Positions 9,418-18,202 of a DNA stretch of 56,893 bases are shown here, piece after piece; the first letter of the stretch is position 1; each line of letters starts with the position of its first letter. The notes under the pieces were generated by a model, which saw only the letters and a list, made by a program, of their open reading frames with translations, was not told where the DNA came from and did no database searches. Both the position numbers and the translations under genes were made by a program. Origin of the DNA: Planctomycetota bacterium (lineage in GTDB: Bacteria; Planctomycetota; SZUA-567; H5-PLA8); contig JAHCJK010000016.1 of assembly GCA_026184295.1 (NCBI GenBank), positions 1 to 56,893 of the forward strand, read 5' to 3'.

Positions 9418-10467
9418 TTACCGATAATCCTTCTCGTCCGGCTCCTTCACGGCTTCGATCAGCTTCTTCACCACGTCGTCGGCGGTGATGCCTTCGCTGT
9501 CGGCGTTGAAGTTCGTAAAGAGGCGGTGGCGCAGGACGGGGGCGGCGATGCCGCGGATATCGGCGCAGGTCGCGGCGTAGCGCCCTTGCAGGATCGCGCG
9601 GGCCTTCGCGCCCAGCACCAGGAACTGCGCCGCGCGCGGCCCCGCGCCCCAGCTCAGCCAGTCCTTCACGAACGCCGGGGCGTCGGGTTCCTTGGGCCGG
9701 GTGGCGCGCACCAGCCGCAGCGCGTAGTCGATCACGTGGTCGCTGGCGGGGACCTTGCGCACGAGCTGCTGCAACGTGACGATCGCGTCGCCCGAGAGCA
9801 CCGCGTTCAGGTTCACGTCGAAGTCGTACGTCGTCGAGCGGACGATCTCGCGTTCCTCGTCCAGCGTAGGGTAGCCGACGTGGATCGTGAACATGAAGCG
9901 GTCGAGCTGCGCTTCCGGGAGCGGATAGGTGCCTTCCTGTTCGATCGGGTTCTGCGTCGCGAGGACGAAGAACGGCGCTTCGAGCGGATACCTGCGCCCC
10001 CCGGCGGTGACCTGGCGTTCCTGCATCGCTTCGAGCAGCGCGGCCTGGGTCTTGGGCGGGGTACGGTTGATCTCGTCGGCCAGCACCAGGTTCGAAAAGA
10101 TCGGGCCCTGCACGAAGCGGAAGTGGCGCTTGCCGGCCTCGTCGGTCTCGATGATGTCGCTGCCGGTGATGTCGGTCGGCATCAGGTCGGGCGTGAACTG
10201 GATGCGATTGAAGGAGAGCTTGAGCACCCGCGCGAGCGTGCTGATCATCAGCGTCTTGGCCAGCCCGGGAACGCCGACCATCAGGCAGTGCCCGCGGCAG
10301 AACATCGCCGTCAGCAGCAGGTCGATGACGCCGTCCTGCCCGACGATGACCTTGTGAATCTCGCGCAGCATCCCCTTGCGCGCGTCGGCCAGACGCTCGA
10401 CGGCCTCGATCTCCTTGGCGCGGCGGTTCTGCGAGGCGGGATCGCCCGCGTTTGGTTTTTCGCTCAT
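9418..10467 (-). CDS. MoxR-family AAA+ ATPase
   Basis: A 349-residue AAA+ ATPase. Walker A is GVPGLAKT, followed by the MoxR signature around [17 protein letters not shown]. Walker B is VLADEINR, and sensor 1 lies in [21 protein letters not shown], with the family's LDRFMF arginine-finger region. MoxR proteins act as chaperones that mature metal- or VWA-domain partners, often with a DUF58 protein encoded next door. Here no DUF58 or VWA gene follows; the next gene on the strand is not related. The ATG at 10467 was preferred over a TTG nine codons upstream. Cytoplasmic; partner unknown. Confidence 0.92.
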   Translation of the reverse strand: MSEKPNAGDPASQNRRAKEIEAVERLADARKGMLREIHKVIVGQDGVIDLLLTAMFCRGHCLMVGVPGLAKTLMISTLARVLKLSFNRIQFTPDLMPTDITGSDIIETDEAGKRHFRFVQGPIFSNLVLADEINRTPPKTQAALLEAMQERQVTAGGRRYPLEAPFFVLATQNPIEQEGTYPLPEAQLDRFMFTIHVGYPTLDEEREIVRSTTYDFDVNLNAVLSGDAIVTLQQLVRKVPASDHVIDYALRLVRATRPKEPDAPAFVKDWLSWGAGPRAAQFLVLGAKARAILQGRYAATCADIRGIAAPVLRHRLFTNFNADSEGITADDVVKKLIEAVKEPDEKDYR

Positions 10468-10512
10468 GCGAAGGTAGGATTCCCGGCTAGCCAATCGGCG
10501 TCAAGCGCGGGA

Positions 10513-11514
10513 TTACTCCATTCCTTGCGGTGCAAGGGGGTACTCTGGCGGCTTCGCTTTGACGGGCTCCGCAGGTGGGTTTTGTTGCGCGGCACTCGGT
10601 TTTGCGTCGCCGAATTCAAGCCGCACATCGCTAAAGCCGACCAACCCAGCCTCGTTCCAATTCTTCAGAAAAGGCTCCCAATCTTCGGCATCGAGCATGT
10701 TCTTGTTCTTAATACGGCCCAACAGCGGTTCTACTGCCTTGCCAAGTTCCTCCAATTTCAAGTACTTGACCACAAAGCGCCGATCGTCCGCCTTGCCTTC
10801 CGATACCCAAACGATCGGACGCGTGGTTTGAATTTCAATCCTTTCCTCAAGGTCTGAAAGTGGCGGCGTCGTAAACAGCTTTATCAGCAATTCGGCTTGA
10901 TCGCCCTCATCTTCCAAAGAAGCCTTTTTCTCATCTTCCTTCGTGTTCTCCTGTTTTGAATTTGCAGCCGGCGTTTCCAGCAGGCGGACGCGCAGGCGCG
11001 CATTGCCCGACTTGAGTTGTTCGAATTCAAAGACGTACTCAAATGACTTTCGATCATCGCGATCATCATCTTTCGTCATGGGAAAAGCACTGCTGCCGGG
11101 CAGTTTTAGCTTGCGAATATCGGAGAATTTGTACACAGCCCGGACGCCCTCGTGGGCTCCATCGTCCAGCCGATCCACGGAAACAAAGGCAACGCCTTCA
11201 CCAAAGTTCGCGGCACGCGCATTTTTTTCCTTGGATTCAACCATGTCCATCGATTCCACGGCCTTGCGCGCTTTTTCTTTCTTTGCATTCTCGATCTTCT
11301 TGCGTTCCAGTGCTTCCTTCAACCCAAGCCCCAGTTCGACCGCGGCACCCGCCATCGCACGGCTCAATTCGTGCGTTTCCTTGTTCGACGTGCTAACCAC
11401 TTCCAACACGCCGCTACCGTCCATATTGACTTTGATGGAGAATCTTCGCTGCATACAGCCGCTCAGCGCGAGAAGCGCCGCGGCGATGCATGACAGCCTT
11501 ACAAGCATTCGCAT
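10513..11514 (-). CDS. Predicted lipoprotein, 333 residues, function unknown
   Basis: The ATG at 11514 is preceded by AAGGAGG with six bases of spacing, which settles the start against a longer open frame. The N-terminus is a short lipoprotein signal with lipobox LSGC near residue 20, so it is probably anchored to a membrane. The mature part begins with a beta-rich segment (FSIKVNMDGSGVLEV), continues with a Lys/Glu-rich helix that may form a coiled coil (residues about 60-90), then alternating beta strands and charged linkers, and a Pro-rich tail. The layout resembles planctomycete lipoproteins of unknown role. It lies upstream of moxR on the same strand with a 45-base gap and could be co-transcribed. 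Confidence 0.75.
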   Translation of the reverse strand: MRMLVRLSCIAAALLALSGCMQRRFSIKVNMDGSGVLEVVSTSNKETHELSRAMAGAAVELGLGLKEALERKKIENAKKEKARKAVESMDMVESKEKNARAANFGEGVAFVSVDRLDDGAHEGVRAVYKFSDIRKLKLPGSSAFPMTKDDDRDDRKSFEYVFEFEQLKSGNARLRVRLLETPAANSKQENTKEDEKKASLEDEGDQAELLIKLFTTPPLSDLEERIEIQTTRPIVWVSEGKADDRRFVVKYLKLEELGKAVEPLLGRIKNKNMLDAEDWEPFLKNWNEAGLVGFSDVRLEFGDAKPSAAQQNPPAEPVKAKPPEYPLAPQGME

Positions 11515-11593
11515 CGACAGCCTCCTTCTTGCACTTGGAGGCAGCTTATCACAATGGATACTGTGAAAACAAAAATCTGGAGATTGCACACGC

Positions 11594-12076
11594 ATGGGCA
11601 CGATCCTCGCCATCCACATCGCGGACGAAAAAGGCGCGCCGCTGCGCGCGGTGGGCGCCGTGCACGCCGTCGCCGGCAAGGGCCTGGAAGGCGACCGCTA
11701 CTTTCGCAAGCGCGGGACGTATTCGGCCACGCCGGGCAGCGGGCGCGAAGTGACCCTGATCGAGGCCGAGGCTCTGGAAGGCCTGGCGCGCGAATACGGC
11801 ATCGAACTCCCCGCCGCCGAGGCCCGCCGCAACCTGCTTACGCAAGGCGTCGCCCTGAACCATCTCGTGGGCCGGACCTTTTCCGTCGGCGGCGCGACGC
11901 TGCGCGGCACGCGCCTGTGCGAACCCTGCGGGCACATGGAAAAGCTCTGCGGCAGGAAGGGTTCCGCCAAGGGCCTGATCCACCGGGGCGGGCTGCGCGC
12001 GGAGATCGTCGTTTCGGGCACGGTGCGGGTCGGCGACGAAGTAAATCTCGCCGCGCCTATGGAGCATGCACCTTGA
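11594..12076 (+). CDS. MOSC-domain protein
   Basis: A 160-residue stand-alone MOSC (molybdenum cofactor sulfurase C-terminal) domain. It shows GLEGDRYFRK, REVTLIEAEAL, ARRNLLTQGVALNHL and LCEPCGHMEKL, in the usual order; the Cys of LCEPC is the conserved cysteine proposed to carry sulfur. HRGGLRAEIVVSGTVRVGDEV is the usual ending. Stand-alone MOSC proteins are thought to handle sulfur or molybdenum cofactor, and some detoxify base analogues. No molybdenum genes are next to it, so the role stays open. It is transcribed divergently from the lipoprotein gene. Confidence 0.9.
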   Translation: MGTILAIHIADEKGAPLRAVGAVHAVAGKGLEGDRYFRKRGTYSATPGSGREVTLIEAEALEGLAREYGIELPAAEARRNLLTQGVALNHLVGRTFSVGGATLRGTRLCEPCGHMEKLCGRKGSAKGLIHRGGLRAEIVVSGTVRVGDEVNLAAPMEHAP

Positions 12077-12144
12077 AATGTCTTTTGAACTGGAACAAAG
12101 AGCGTCTATATTGTTAAATCATCGCTATAGGAGATAAGGCGAAG

Positions 12145-12183
12145 CCTGCCAAAGCGATCCATGCAATGAGCGCTGGGCAGGCG
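12145..12183 (+). other. Hairpin in the leader of the following gene
   Basis: GCCTGCC and GGCAGGC form a perfect 7-bp stem about 20 bases before the start at 12203, with a smaller inner AGCG/CGCT pairing. It could fold in the 5' untranslated RNA. Function not known. Confidence 0.4.
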
Positions 12184-12202
12184 GTCGCGTAACGTACCTA
12201 CC

Positions 12203-13522
12203 ATGGTTGGACCGAACGCCGACTATTCGATCGTGTTGCGGGGCCGCTTCCCCGGCAAGGACCGCGCCGTCGCGGCGGCCATGTCGCGCGTATTCGGACA
12301 GAACGAAGCCTGGGGCCTCCAGGTCGTCGGCGCATCGCCGATCACGATACTGACGACGCTGACGGCCGCGCAGGCGCAGGCGATCGGTTCGGCGCTGATC
12401 GAGATCGAGAACGTCGGCTGCCGCTTCCAGGTGCAGCAGGGCATCGACACGAGCTGCCCGACGATTCACTGGGCCGCGCCGCCCCGCATCAACGGCCGCG
12501 CCCTTGATGAATTTTCCGGCAGCGGGCAGCACAAGCTTTCCGCCGCCGAAGCCCATATCCCCTGCCCGCACTGCGCGAAGGTGATCGTGATCCGGCTCGC
12601 GCCGCAGGGCGTGCCCGCCACCGGCAACACCATGATGCTTTCGGTGCCCGGCCCGCTGGGCACGATCCAGCCCGCGGTGGGCGGCCCGACGATCATCCAG
12701 CCGCAGGCGCCGGTGCCGATTCCCGTGCCGGTCCCCAGCGGCTCGAAGATTCAGATTCCCAACTCCAACACGCCGTCGAAGCTGCCCAGCCTGCCGCCGG
12801 CCGCGCCCGATCTGCCCGCGCCGATCCCGATTCCGCAGCGCCCGCCGCAGGTCAAGACCTCCGGGACGCTGCCGCAGGTGCCCAAGCCCATCGCCGCGCC
12901 GCAGCCCATCGCGCCGCAGCCGATTCCGATTCCGATCCCGCAGGCCGCGGCGCTTGAGCCCGTGGCCGACGAAGGCCTGGAAGACCTGGAGCCGCTCGAA
13001 GAGCTGCCCTCGATTCCCACGCCGCCGGCCGGCCGGCCCGCCGCCGCGGCGCCGCGCCCCGTCCCGCTTCCGGAAGTGCCCGTGATCCCTTCGGCTCCGC
13101 CCGCGCCCGCCCCGGTGCGCCCGATGCCGGTGGCCAGCATGGACCCGCGCATGAGCGGCCCGATGGCGCTGGAAGAATTCGAGGCCGGCCTGGCCAAGGC
13201 GCAGCCGGCGCACGCGCCCGCGCAGGTGCCCGAAGCCGCCCCGATGCCCGGCGGCAGCAACGGCGACTCCGCCGCCTCGCTCTCGCGGATCATCTCCGAA
13301 AACCCCGACGCGATCTGCAGCATCTTCATCGGGAAGAACGCGAACCCCAAGGTCCACGCGCTGGTCGCCGAGATACAGGGCGTGACGACCAAGGAAGCCC
13401 AGAAGCTCTGCGCCAAGCCCGTCGTCCCGATCGTGAAGGACATCCCCGTCAGCGACGCCGACCCGATCCGCCGCCGCTTCCTCGAAGTGGGCGTCAATCC
13501 GCGCATCACGTTCCGGCGGTAA
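12203..13522 (+). CDS. Proline-rich protein with two ribosomal L7/L12-C-terminal-like domains and a zinc knuckle
   Basis: 439 residues. Residues about 1-80 (YSIVLRGRFPGKDRAVAAAM ... ENVGCRFQV) and about 385-439 (KVHALVAEIQGVTTKEAQKL ... EVGVNPRITF) both follow the pattern of the L7/L12 C-terminal domain: a strand, a helix with (T/G)xxKEA, a Pro turn, then a helix ending in LExxG and a last strand. IPCPHC near residue 115 is one half of a zinc ribbon. The long middle (about 150-370) is Pro/Ala-rich with many PIPIP repeats, probably unstructured. No signal peptide. The domain reading is by eye; a chaperone, ClpS-like adaptor or ribosome-associated role would fit but is not shown. Confidence 0.7.
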   Translation: MVGPNADYSIVLRGRFPGKDRAVAAAMSRVFGQNEAWGLQVVGASPITILTTLTAAQAQAIGSALIEIENVGCRFQVQQGIDTSCPTIHWAAPPRINGRALDEFSGSGQHKLSAAEAHIPCPHCAKVIVIRLAPQGVPATGNTMMLSVPGPLGTIQPAVGGPTIIQPQAPVPIPVPVPSGSKIQIPNSNTPSKLPSLPPAAPDLPAPIPIPQRPPQVKTSGTLPQVPKPIAAPQPIAPQPIPIPIPQAAALEPVADEGLEDLEPLEELPSIPTPPAGRPAAAAPRPVPLPEVPVIPSAPPAPAPVRPMPVASMDPRMSGPMALEEFEAGLAKAQPAHAPAQVPEAAPMPGGSNGDSAASLSRIISENPDAICSIFIGKNANPKVHALVAEIQGVTTKEAQKLCAKPVVPIVKDIPVSDADPIRRRFLEVGVNPRITFRR

Positions 13523-13525
13523 CGG

Positions 13526-13686
13526 CAGGGGTCAGGGATCAGGGGTTAGGATTCAGGATTCAGGATTCAGGGAAGGAGCAGCGCTGCGCGCTGCTTTTTT
13601 TATTTTCGGGGCCTCCTGTCCTTCCTAAATTGAGTACGGCGAAGCCGCTCCTCCCCTGAATCCTGAATCCTAATTCCTGACCCCTT
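13526..13686. repeat. Dispersed inverted repeat, copy A (complete)
   Basis: The left arm contains three AGGATTCAG-like units preceded by GGGGTCAGG; the right arm is its inverted counterpart CCTGAATCCTGAATCCTAA...CTGACCCC. The centre of about 70 bases holds the terminator listed separately. Arms and layout recur at about 21143, 33373, 33936, 36927 and 38339. No open reading frame inside. Confidence 0.85.
13578..13601 (+). terminator. Rho-independent terminator inside the inverted repeat
   Basis: GCAGCGC-TGC-GCGCTGC forms a perfect 7-bp stem with a 3-base loop and is followed by seven T. It lies 55 bases after the stop of the L7/L12-like gene and points the right way to end its transcript. Confidence 0.8.
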
Positions 13687-13738
13687 CAGTTCTGTCCCCT
13701 ACGCTGGAAAGGCCGGGACTTCGCGCGATAGTCATCCC

Positions 13739-14560
13739 ATGCCCCAGACCCTGACCTATCTCGAGCACCTGCTGCGCGCGCCGCTGAGCGTCGTGAACGC
13801 GCAGTGCCATGCGTATCCGGCCGGGACGGACCTGCGCGAGAGCATCGTGCCGACGCCGCGCCTGCTGCTCGCGATGCGGGGAACGGTGCGCTACACGGTC
13901 GAAGGCCGCGCGTTCGAGTTCCGCCGCGGGACGATGCTCCTGATCCCGGAACGGACGCGGCGCTCGTGGCGCGTGGCCGAAAAGACAGGCGCGCGCATCG
14001 CCTGGGTGGAATTTGCCGCGCAGACGCCGGTCGCCGCTCCGGCACGGCACCTGCTGCGGCCCGGCTGCCCGGTCGCGCTGGAATCGGAGGCCTTCGCGCG
14101 GCTGCGCCGCTGGCACGTGCTCAGCGACGCGCGCCACCGGCTGCTCGCCGAGGGCGAACTGAAGGCGCTGCTCGCGCGTTTCCTCTGCGAGGCGCGCATG
14201 CCCGAAGGCGAAGCGGCCGAGGCGCCCGCACGGACCTTCGGCGAACGCGCCGTCGTGCAGGCGATGGACTGGCTGGGCAACCACTTCGCCGAGCCCGCGG
14301 CGCTCGACGGCCTGCCCGAACGCGTGGGCCTGAGCCCCAACCACTTCCGCATCCTCTTCAAGAAGCACTTCGGTTCCAGCGCGCAGCGCTGCCTGACGGC
14401 GCTGCGCATGCGCGCGGCCCGCGCGCTGCTCCAGGAATCGGCGCGCACGGTCAAGGAAGTCGCGCACGCCGTGGGCTACCGCGACCCGCTCTTCTTTTCC
14501 CGCCACTACCGGGCCTTCTGGAAGCGTTCACCCGCCAAGGATCGATTGTTTAGTCCATAG
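13739..14560 (+). CDS. AraC-family transcriptional regulator
   Basis: 273 residues. Residues about 20-110 form a cupin-like sensor domain (LLAMRGTVRYTVEGRAFEFR, LIPERTRRSWRV). Residues about 180-265 are the double helix-turn-helix: PERVGLSPNHFRILFKKHFG is the first recognition unit and VKEVAHAVGYRDPLFFSRHY the second, matching the AraC/XylS profile. It probably binds DNA as a dimer and senses a sugar or related ligand. The FAD oxidoreductase gene begins 83 bases downstream on the same strand and is the natural target or operon partner. The start codon has no strong ribosome site. Confidence 0.92.
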   Translation: MPQTLTYLEHLLRAPLSVVNAQCHAYPAGTDLRESIVPTPRLLLAMRGTVRYTVEGRAFEFRRGTMLLIPERTRRSWRVAEKTGARIAWVEFAAQTPVAAPARHLLRPGCPVALESEAFARLRRWHVLSDARHRLLAEGELKALLARFLCEARMPEGEAAEAPARTFGERAVVQAMDWLGNHFAEPAALDGLPERVGLSPNHFRILFKKHFGSSAQRCLTALRMRAARALLQESARTVKEVAHAVGYRDPLFFSRHYRAFWKRSPAKDRLFSP

Positions 14561-14643
14561 TCTCGGTAGTCGCCTCCATAGGCAAGACCGGCTCCGCCGG
14601 GGTATGCTGTGTTTGTGAAGTCCATACCCCACGGAGGCCACAC

Positions 14644-16152
14644 ATGCAGCCGGTCACGCCCAACACCGCTCCCGTCCCCATGCCGCTCCCGGCGTTCCTG
14701 CCCGAGGCGCCCTCGGCCCAGGCCCGCGCGATCCTTGAACCCGCGCGCGAAGTGCCGGTCGTGGCCGAGGCCGACGTCGCCGTCTTCGGCGGCGGGCCCG
14801 CGGGGGTGATGGCGGCCGTGGCCGCCGCGCGCGCCGGCGCGCGCGTCGTGCTGGTCGAACGCCACGCGCACTTCGGCGGGATGGCCTGCGCGGCCAACGT
14901 GAACATCTGGCACCAGCTCTGGTCGCCCAACTACGAGACCAAGATCATCGGCGGGCTGGCCGAAGAGATCCTGCTGCGCCTCGAAACGATGAACGCCGTC
15001 CGCAAGCACGGCCCGAACGGGCGCGGGCACTACGTCATCTGCACCGAGTCCGCCAAGCTCGCCTTCGACGACATGGTGCTCGGTTCGGGCGTGAAGGTGC
15101 TCCTGCATACCTGGCTGGCCGGCGCGGTGCGCGGGCCCGGCGGGAATCTGGAGGCCGCCATCGTCGAGAACAAGTCCGGACGCGGCGCGATCCGCGCGAA
15201 CGTCTTTATCGACACGACGGGCGACGCCGACCTGTGCGCGCGCGCCGGCGCGCCGACCCAGACGGGCGGCCAGGACCGCAAGTGCCAGCCCCCCACCCTC
15301 TGCTTCCGCGTCGGCGGGATCGACGGCGAAAAGGCGCGCGCCGCGGGCGTGCACAACACCGTCATCCAGCGCGAACTCTTCCGCGGCACGATGGATTACA
15401 ACGGCGGCAAGTACCCGACGTTCCTGTGGGGCGCGAAGAGCGTCTGGATCGACGACGAGCAGATGCTGGCCGGCACGCGCGTGCCCGGCGTGGACTGTTC
15501 CGACGCGCGCGACTTCACCCGCGCGGAGATCGAGGCCCGCTACCAGATGCGCTGGGTGCTCGAAAAGCTGCGCGCCTTCCCCGGCTACGAGAAGATTCAT
15601 CTCGTGGACATCGGCGGGCAGATCGGCGTGCGCGAGACTCGGCGCATCCGCGGCGAGTACGCAGTGCAGGAGCACGAGCTGCTGGAAGGCGTGCGCTTCG
15701 AGGACACCATCGCGCAGGGCGTCTACCCCGTCGATATCCACAATCCCGACGGCCCGGGCATCACCTTCCGGAACCTCGACGGCACCGAAAAGATCGTGGA
15801 CGGCTCGGGCCACCAGACCGTCCGCCGCTGGGACGGCCGGGCCGCGGACGCGCCCAAGCGCGAGACGCCCTGCTACTGCGTGCCCTACCGCAGCCTGATT
15901 CCGCAGGGCCTGACGAACGTGCTCACCGCCGGGCGCTGCATCGCTTCGACGCACGAGGCCGCCGGCGCGCTGCGCGTGATGATCAACGCGATGTCCTTCG
16001 GGCATGCGGCGGGCGCGGCCGGCGCGATGGCTTCGGCGCGGCACGACGGCCAGGTGCGCAAGGTCGATGCGCAGGTCCTGCGCGAACACCTCAAGCGCGA
16101 AGGCGTCCCGCTGCTCCAGACGGCGCGGGAACTCGAACCGGCGGCGGTGTAG
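14644..16152 (+). CDS. FAD-dependent oxidoreductase
   Basis: 502 residues, no signal peptide. The dinucleotide-binding motif is VFGGGPAGVMAAVAAARAGA with the following acidic ER pair, then the flavin-contact HFGGMACAANVN segment typical of the FAD_oxidored family (PF12831-like). A second nucleotide-contact motif DTTGDADLCARAG lies near residue 195, and a C-terminal TAGRCIASTHEAAGALRV loop closes on the flavin, as in the family. Such enzymes are numerous in planctomycetes and are often regulated by an adjacent AraC protein, as here. The substrate is unknown; oxidation of a polyol or uronate is a guess from context only. Confidence 0.88.
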   Translation: MQPVTPNTAPVPMPLPAFLPEAPSAQARAILEPAREVPVVAEADVAVFGGGPAGVMAAVAAARAGARVVLVERHAHFGGMACAANVNIWHQLWSPNYETKIIGGLAEEILLRLETMNAVRKHGPNGRGHYVICTESAKLAFDDMVLGSGVKVLLHTWLAGAVRGPGGNLEAAIVENKSGRGAIRANVFIDTTGDADLCARAGAPTQTGGQDRKCQPPTLCFRVGGIDGEKARAAGVHNTVIQRELFRGTMDYNGGKYPTFLWGAKSVWIDDEQMLAGTRVPGVDCSDARDFTRAEIEARYQMRWVLEKLRAFPGYEKIHLVDIGGQIGVRETRRIRGEYAVQEHELLEGVRFEDTIAQGVYPVDIHNPDGPGITFRNLDGTEKIVDGSGHQTVRRWDGRAADAPKRETPCYCVPYRSLIPQGLTNVLTAGRCIASTHEAAGALRVMINAMSFGHAAGAAGAMASARHDGQVRKVDAQVLREHLKREGVPLLQTARELEPAAV

Positions 16153-16529
16153 CACGGGCGAACCGAATGCCGGCGGCGCGGCCGGCAAGGGCGCGGCCGT
16201 TGGTAGCGCCGGCGTCTCGCCGGGCCGTACGCGCGCGGCCAAGCGCGCGCGGTCATTCGTGAGCGTTGGCGTTGGGCTTCTTGGCAGACGAGCGAACGAA
16301 CAACGAACGGCATGCCGGCGGGACGCCGGCGATACTGCCGGCCGGAGGCCGGCGCTACGGCGCTGGCCGCGCTCGGATGCGGTGGGCCTCAGGTAGGCCG
16401 CGGTTGCTTTTAGCGGTCGTGCTTGGTGGAGCGGGTCGGGCGATCGCGCCCGGCTCGCATACATGCTTAAACAAGAAGGCCCCACGCGCCGGCTTGGGGT
16501 TGGCGCGCGGGGCCCTGGTTGCCGGCGGC
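16153..16529. other. Gene-free gap with short GC-rich palindromes
   Basis: No credible gene. The gap is full of GCCGGC-based palindromes, for example TAGCGCCGGCGTCTCGCCGG at about 16205 and a cluster of GCCGG/CCGGC near 16312-16362. These resemble REP-like intergenic repeats and may fold in RNA. A function cannot be read from the sequence. Confidence 0.5.
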
Positions 16530-18032
16530 CTACTGGCTCGCCAGACACTGATAGTAGGCTTCGATCTGCTTCCGGTAGCGGCTCGGAATTTTCTGCGTCT
16601 GCGCCTGCTCGACGTCCGCGCGTTCCTTGCCCGCCAGGCTCACGTTCCAGCCTTCCTCGCGCGGCGCGCCGCGCAGCTTCCCGTAGGTAAAGGCGCCGAC
16701 GCCGCCTTCGTGTTCCTTGCTTTCCTTCGCCTCCGAAGGCTCGGGCGACTGCGCGGTCTCGGCACCGGGCTGCCCCGGTTCGCCGGGCTGACCGGGCGCG
16801 CCGGGCTGACCTTCCGGCTTCCCCGGCGTGCCGGGCTGGCCCTTGTTGTTCTTCGCGTCCGCCAGTTGCTTCTTCGTCTCGGTCAGCGCGCGGCCGATCT
16901 CGCGGGCCAGTTCGCCCTGGAGCCCGCGGCCCTCGTCGAGCTTGCCTTCGGCAATCTTGCGCGAAATCTCCCGCGACTTCCGGTGCAGCGGGTCGAGCAC
17001 CGGATCGCGCGCGCCGGGCTCCTTCGGGCCGCTGTTTGGATTCACATCCTCGGTCACCTCGCCCTGATGCTTCAGCGCGCGGTTGGCGCCCTCTTCGTCC
17101 TCGGGCTTCAGTCCGCCCGTTTCCGCGTTGGCCTCGCCCTGATGCCGCTGCGCTGTCTCAAGACGCGCAATGCGCTCTTCCAGCGTCCGCTCGGGATCGT
17201 GCTGCCCTGGCAACTGCGCCAGCGCCCGGCGGAGCGTCTCGAGGACTTCGCCCTGTACCTTCCCCGCGTTCGCCGGGCGGTTCGCTTCGATCTCGCCCGC
17301 GGCGGTGTCGGACTTTTCGGACGGCTTGTTGCGCTCCAGATCGTCCACGATCCTGCCGATCTCGTTCGCGCCGGCGGGATCGGTCTTCTCGATGCGTTCC
17401 TTCTCTTCCTTCAGTTTGCCGATCGCCCGGCCGATCGCGTCGGTGACGTCGCGCTGGCCGCCGGCTACCTCCTTATTCTCGTTGCGTTGCTCGGGCGTCA
17501 GGTCGCCGGGGCGCTTGCCCTCGCGCGCCGGGTCTTTCTCGCGCTGTTCGCCGAGGCGTCCCGAAGCCTTGGTCTGCAGTTCGATGGCGCGGCGAAGTTC
17601 GCGTTCGGCCTCGTACGGTCCAAGCTCGGTCTTGAGTGAAGTTATCATCGCGGTGAGTTCGCGGATCACCGCGTCCTGTCCGGCGAGGCTCTGTTCCAGT
17701 TCGCCCTGCCGAAGCTGGTCCACGATCCGCGGGATCGTGCGGTCCGAGAGTTCGCCGAGCTTCGCGCGCGAGGGCGCATGCTTGGAGAGATCGCGCGCGG
17801 CCTCGCCGACGCGGTTCTCTTCGATCTGTTCGAGCAGGTCGCCGAGCTGCCGGCCGATGCCTTCGATGCCGGCGCCGACCTGCTTCTGGTTCTGCGGCAG
17901 CGGCCGAAGCTGGGGCTCGGGCTTGGGCGCTTGGTCTTCGGCGTGCACGGCGCCGAACTGCGTTCCGCACCAAAGCGCGCCCGCCGAAAAGAACGCAGCC
18001 GCGCGGTACCACGACCATCCGTTCAGGTTCAT
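16530..18032 (-). CDS. Secreted coiled-coil protein with collagen-like Gly-X-Y segment
   Basis: The ATG at 18032 has GGAGAAG just upstream; the frame stays open far beyond it, but that part is the shadow of hpnB. 500 residues. A signal peptide (MNLNGWSWYRAAAFFSAGAL, cleavage near VHAED) is followed by a long Glu/Arg/Gln-rich, almost entirely helical region (about 30-370) that should form coiled coils. Residues about 400-430 read as GQPGTPGKPEGQPGAPGQPG, a collagen-like Gly-X-Y stretch. The C-terminal block ends with PSRYRKQIEAYYQCLA, a tail often seen in planctomycete secreted proteins. Probably structural or a binding platform in the periplasm. No catalytic motif. Confidence 0.75.
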   Translation of the reverse strand: MNLNGWSWYRAAAFFSAGALWCGTQFGAVHAEDQAPKPEPQLRPLPQNQKQVGAGIEGIGRQLGDLLEQIEENRVGEAARDLSKHAPSRAKLGELSDRTIPRIVDQLRQGELEQSLAGQDAVIRELTAMITSLKTELGPYEAERELRRAIELQTKASGRLGEQREKDPAREGKRPGDLTPEQRNENKEVAGGQRDVTDAIGRAIGKLKEEKERIEKTDPAGANEIGRIVDDLERNKPSEKSDTAAGEIEANRPANAGKVQGEVLETLRRALAQLPGQHDPERTLEERIARLETAQRHQGEANAETGGLKPEDEEGANRALKHQGEVTEDVNPNSGPKEPGARDPVLDPLHRKSREISRKIAEGKLDEGRGLQGELAREIGRALTETKKQLADAKNNKGQPGTPGKPEGQPGAPGQPGEPGQPGAETAQSPEPSEAKESKEHEGGVGAFTYGKLRGAPREEGWNVSLAGKERADVEQAQTQKIPSRYRKQIEAYYQCLASQ

Positions 18033-18202
18033 GCGCTTCTCCAGGCTCCCAAGCACGGTCCGGCAAGTCTGGCTACACCAGATTCCAGGGGGCTCTGCGG
18101 ATTTTTGTTTTTTTGGCAAGCCAAACGCCAAGGGCGCGCGTCCTATATCGCGTCCCCAGGTCGATGGCGCTGAAATTTTCGGCGCGTGCCGCGCGTTGAA
18201 AG

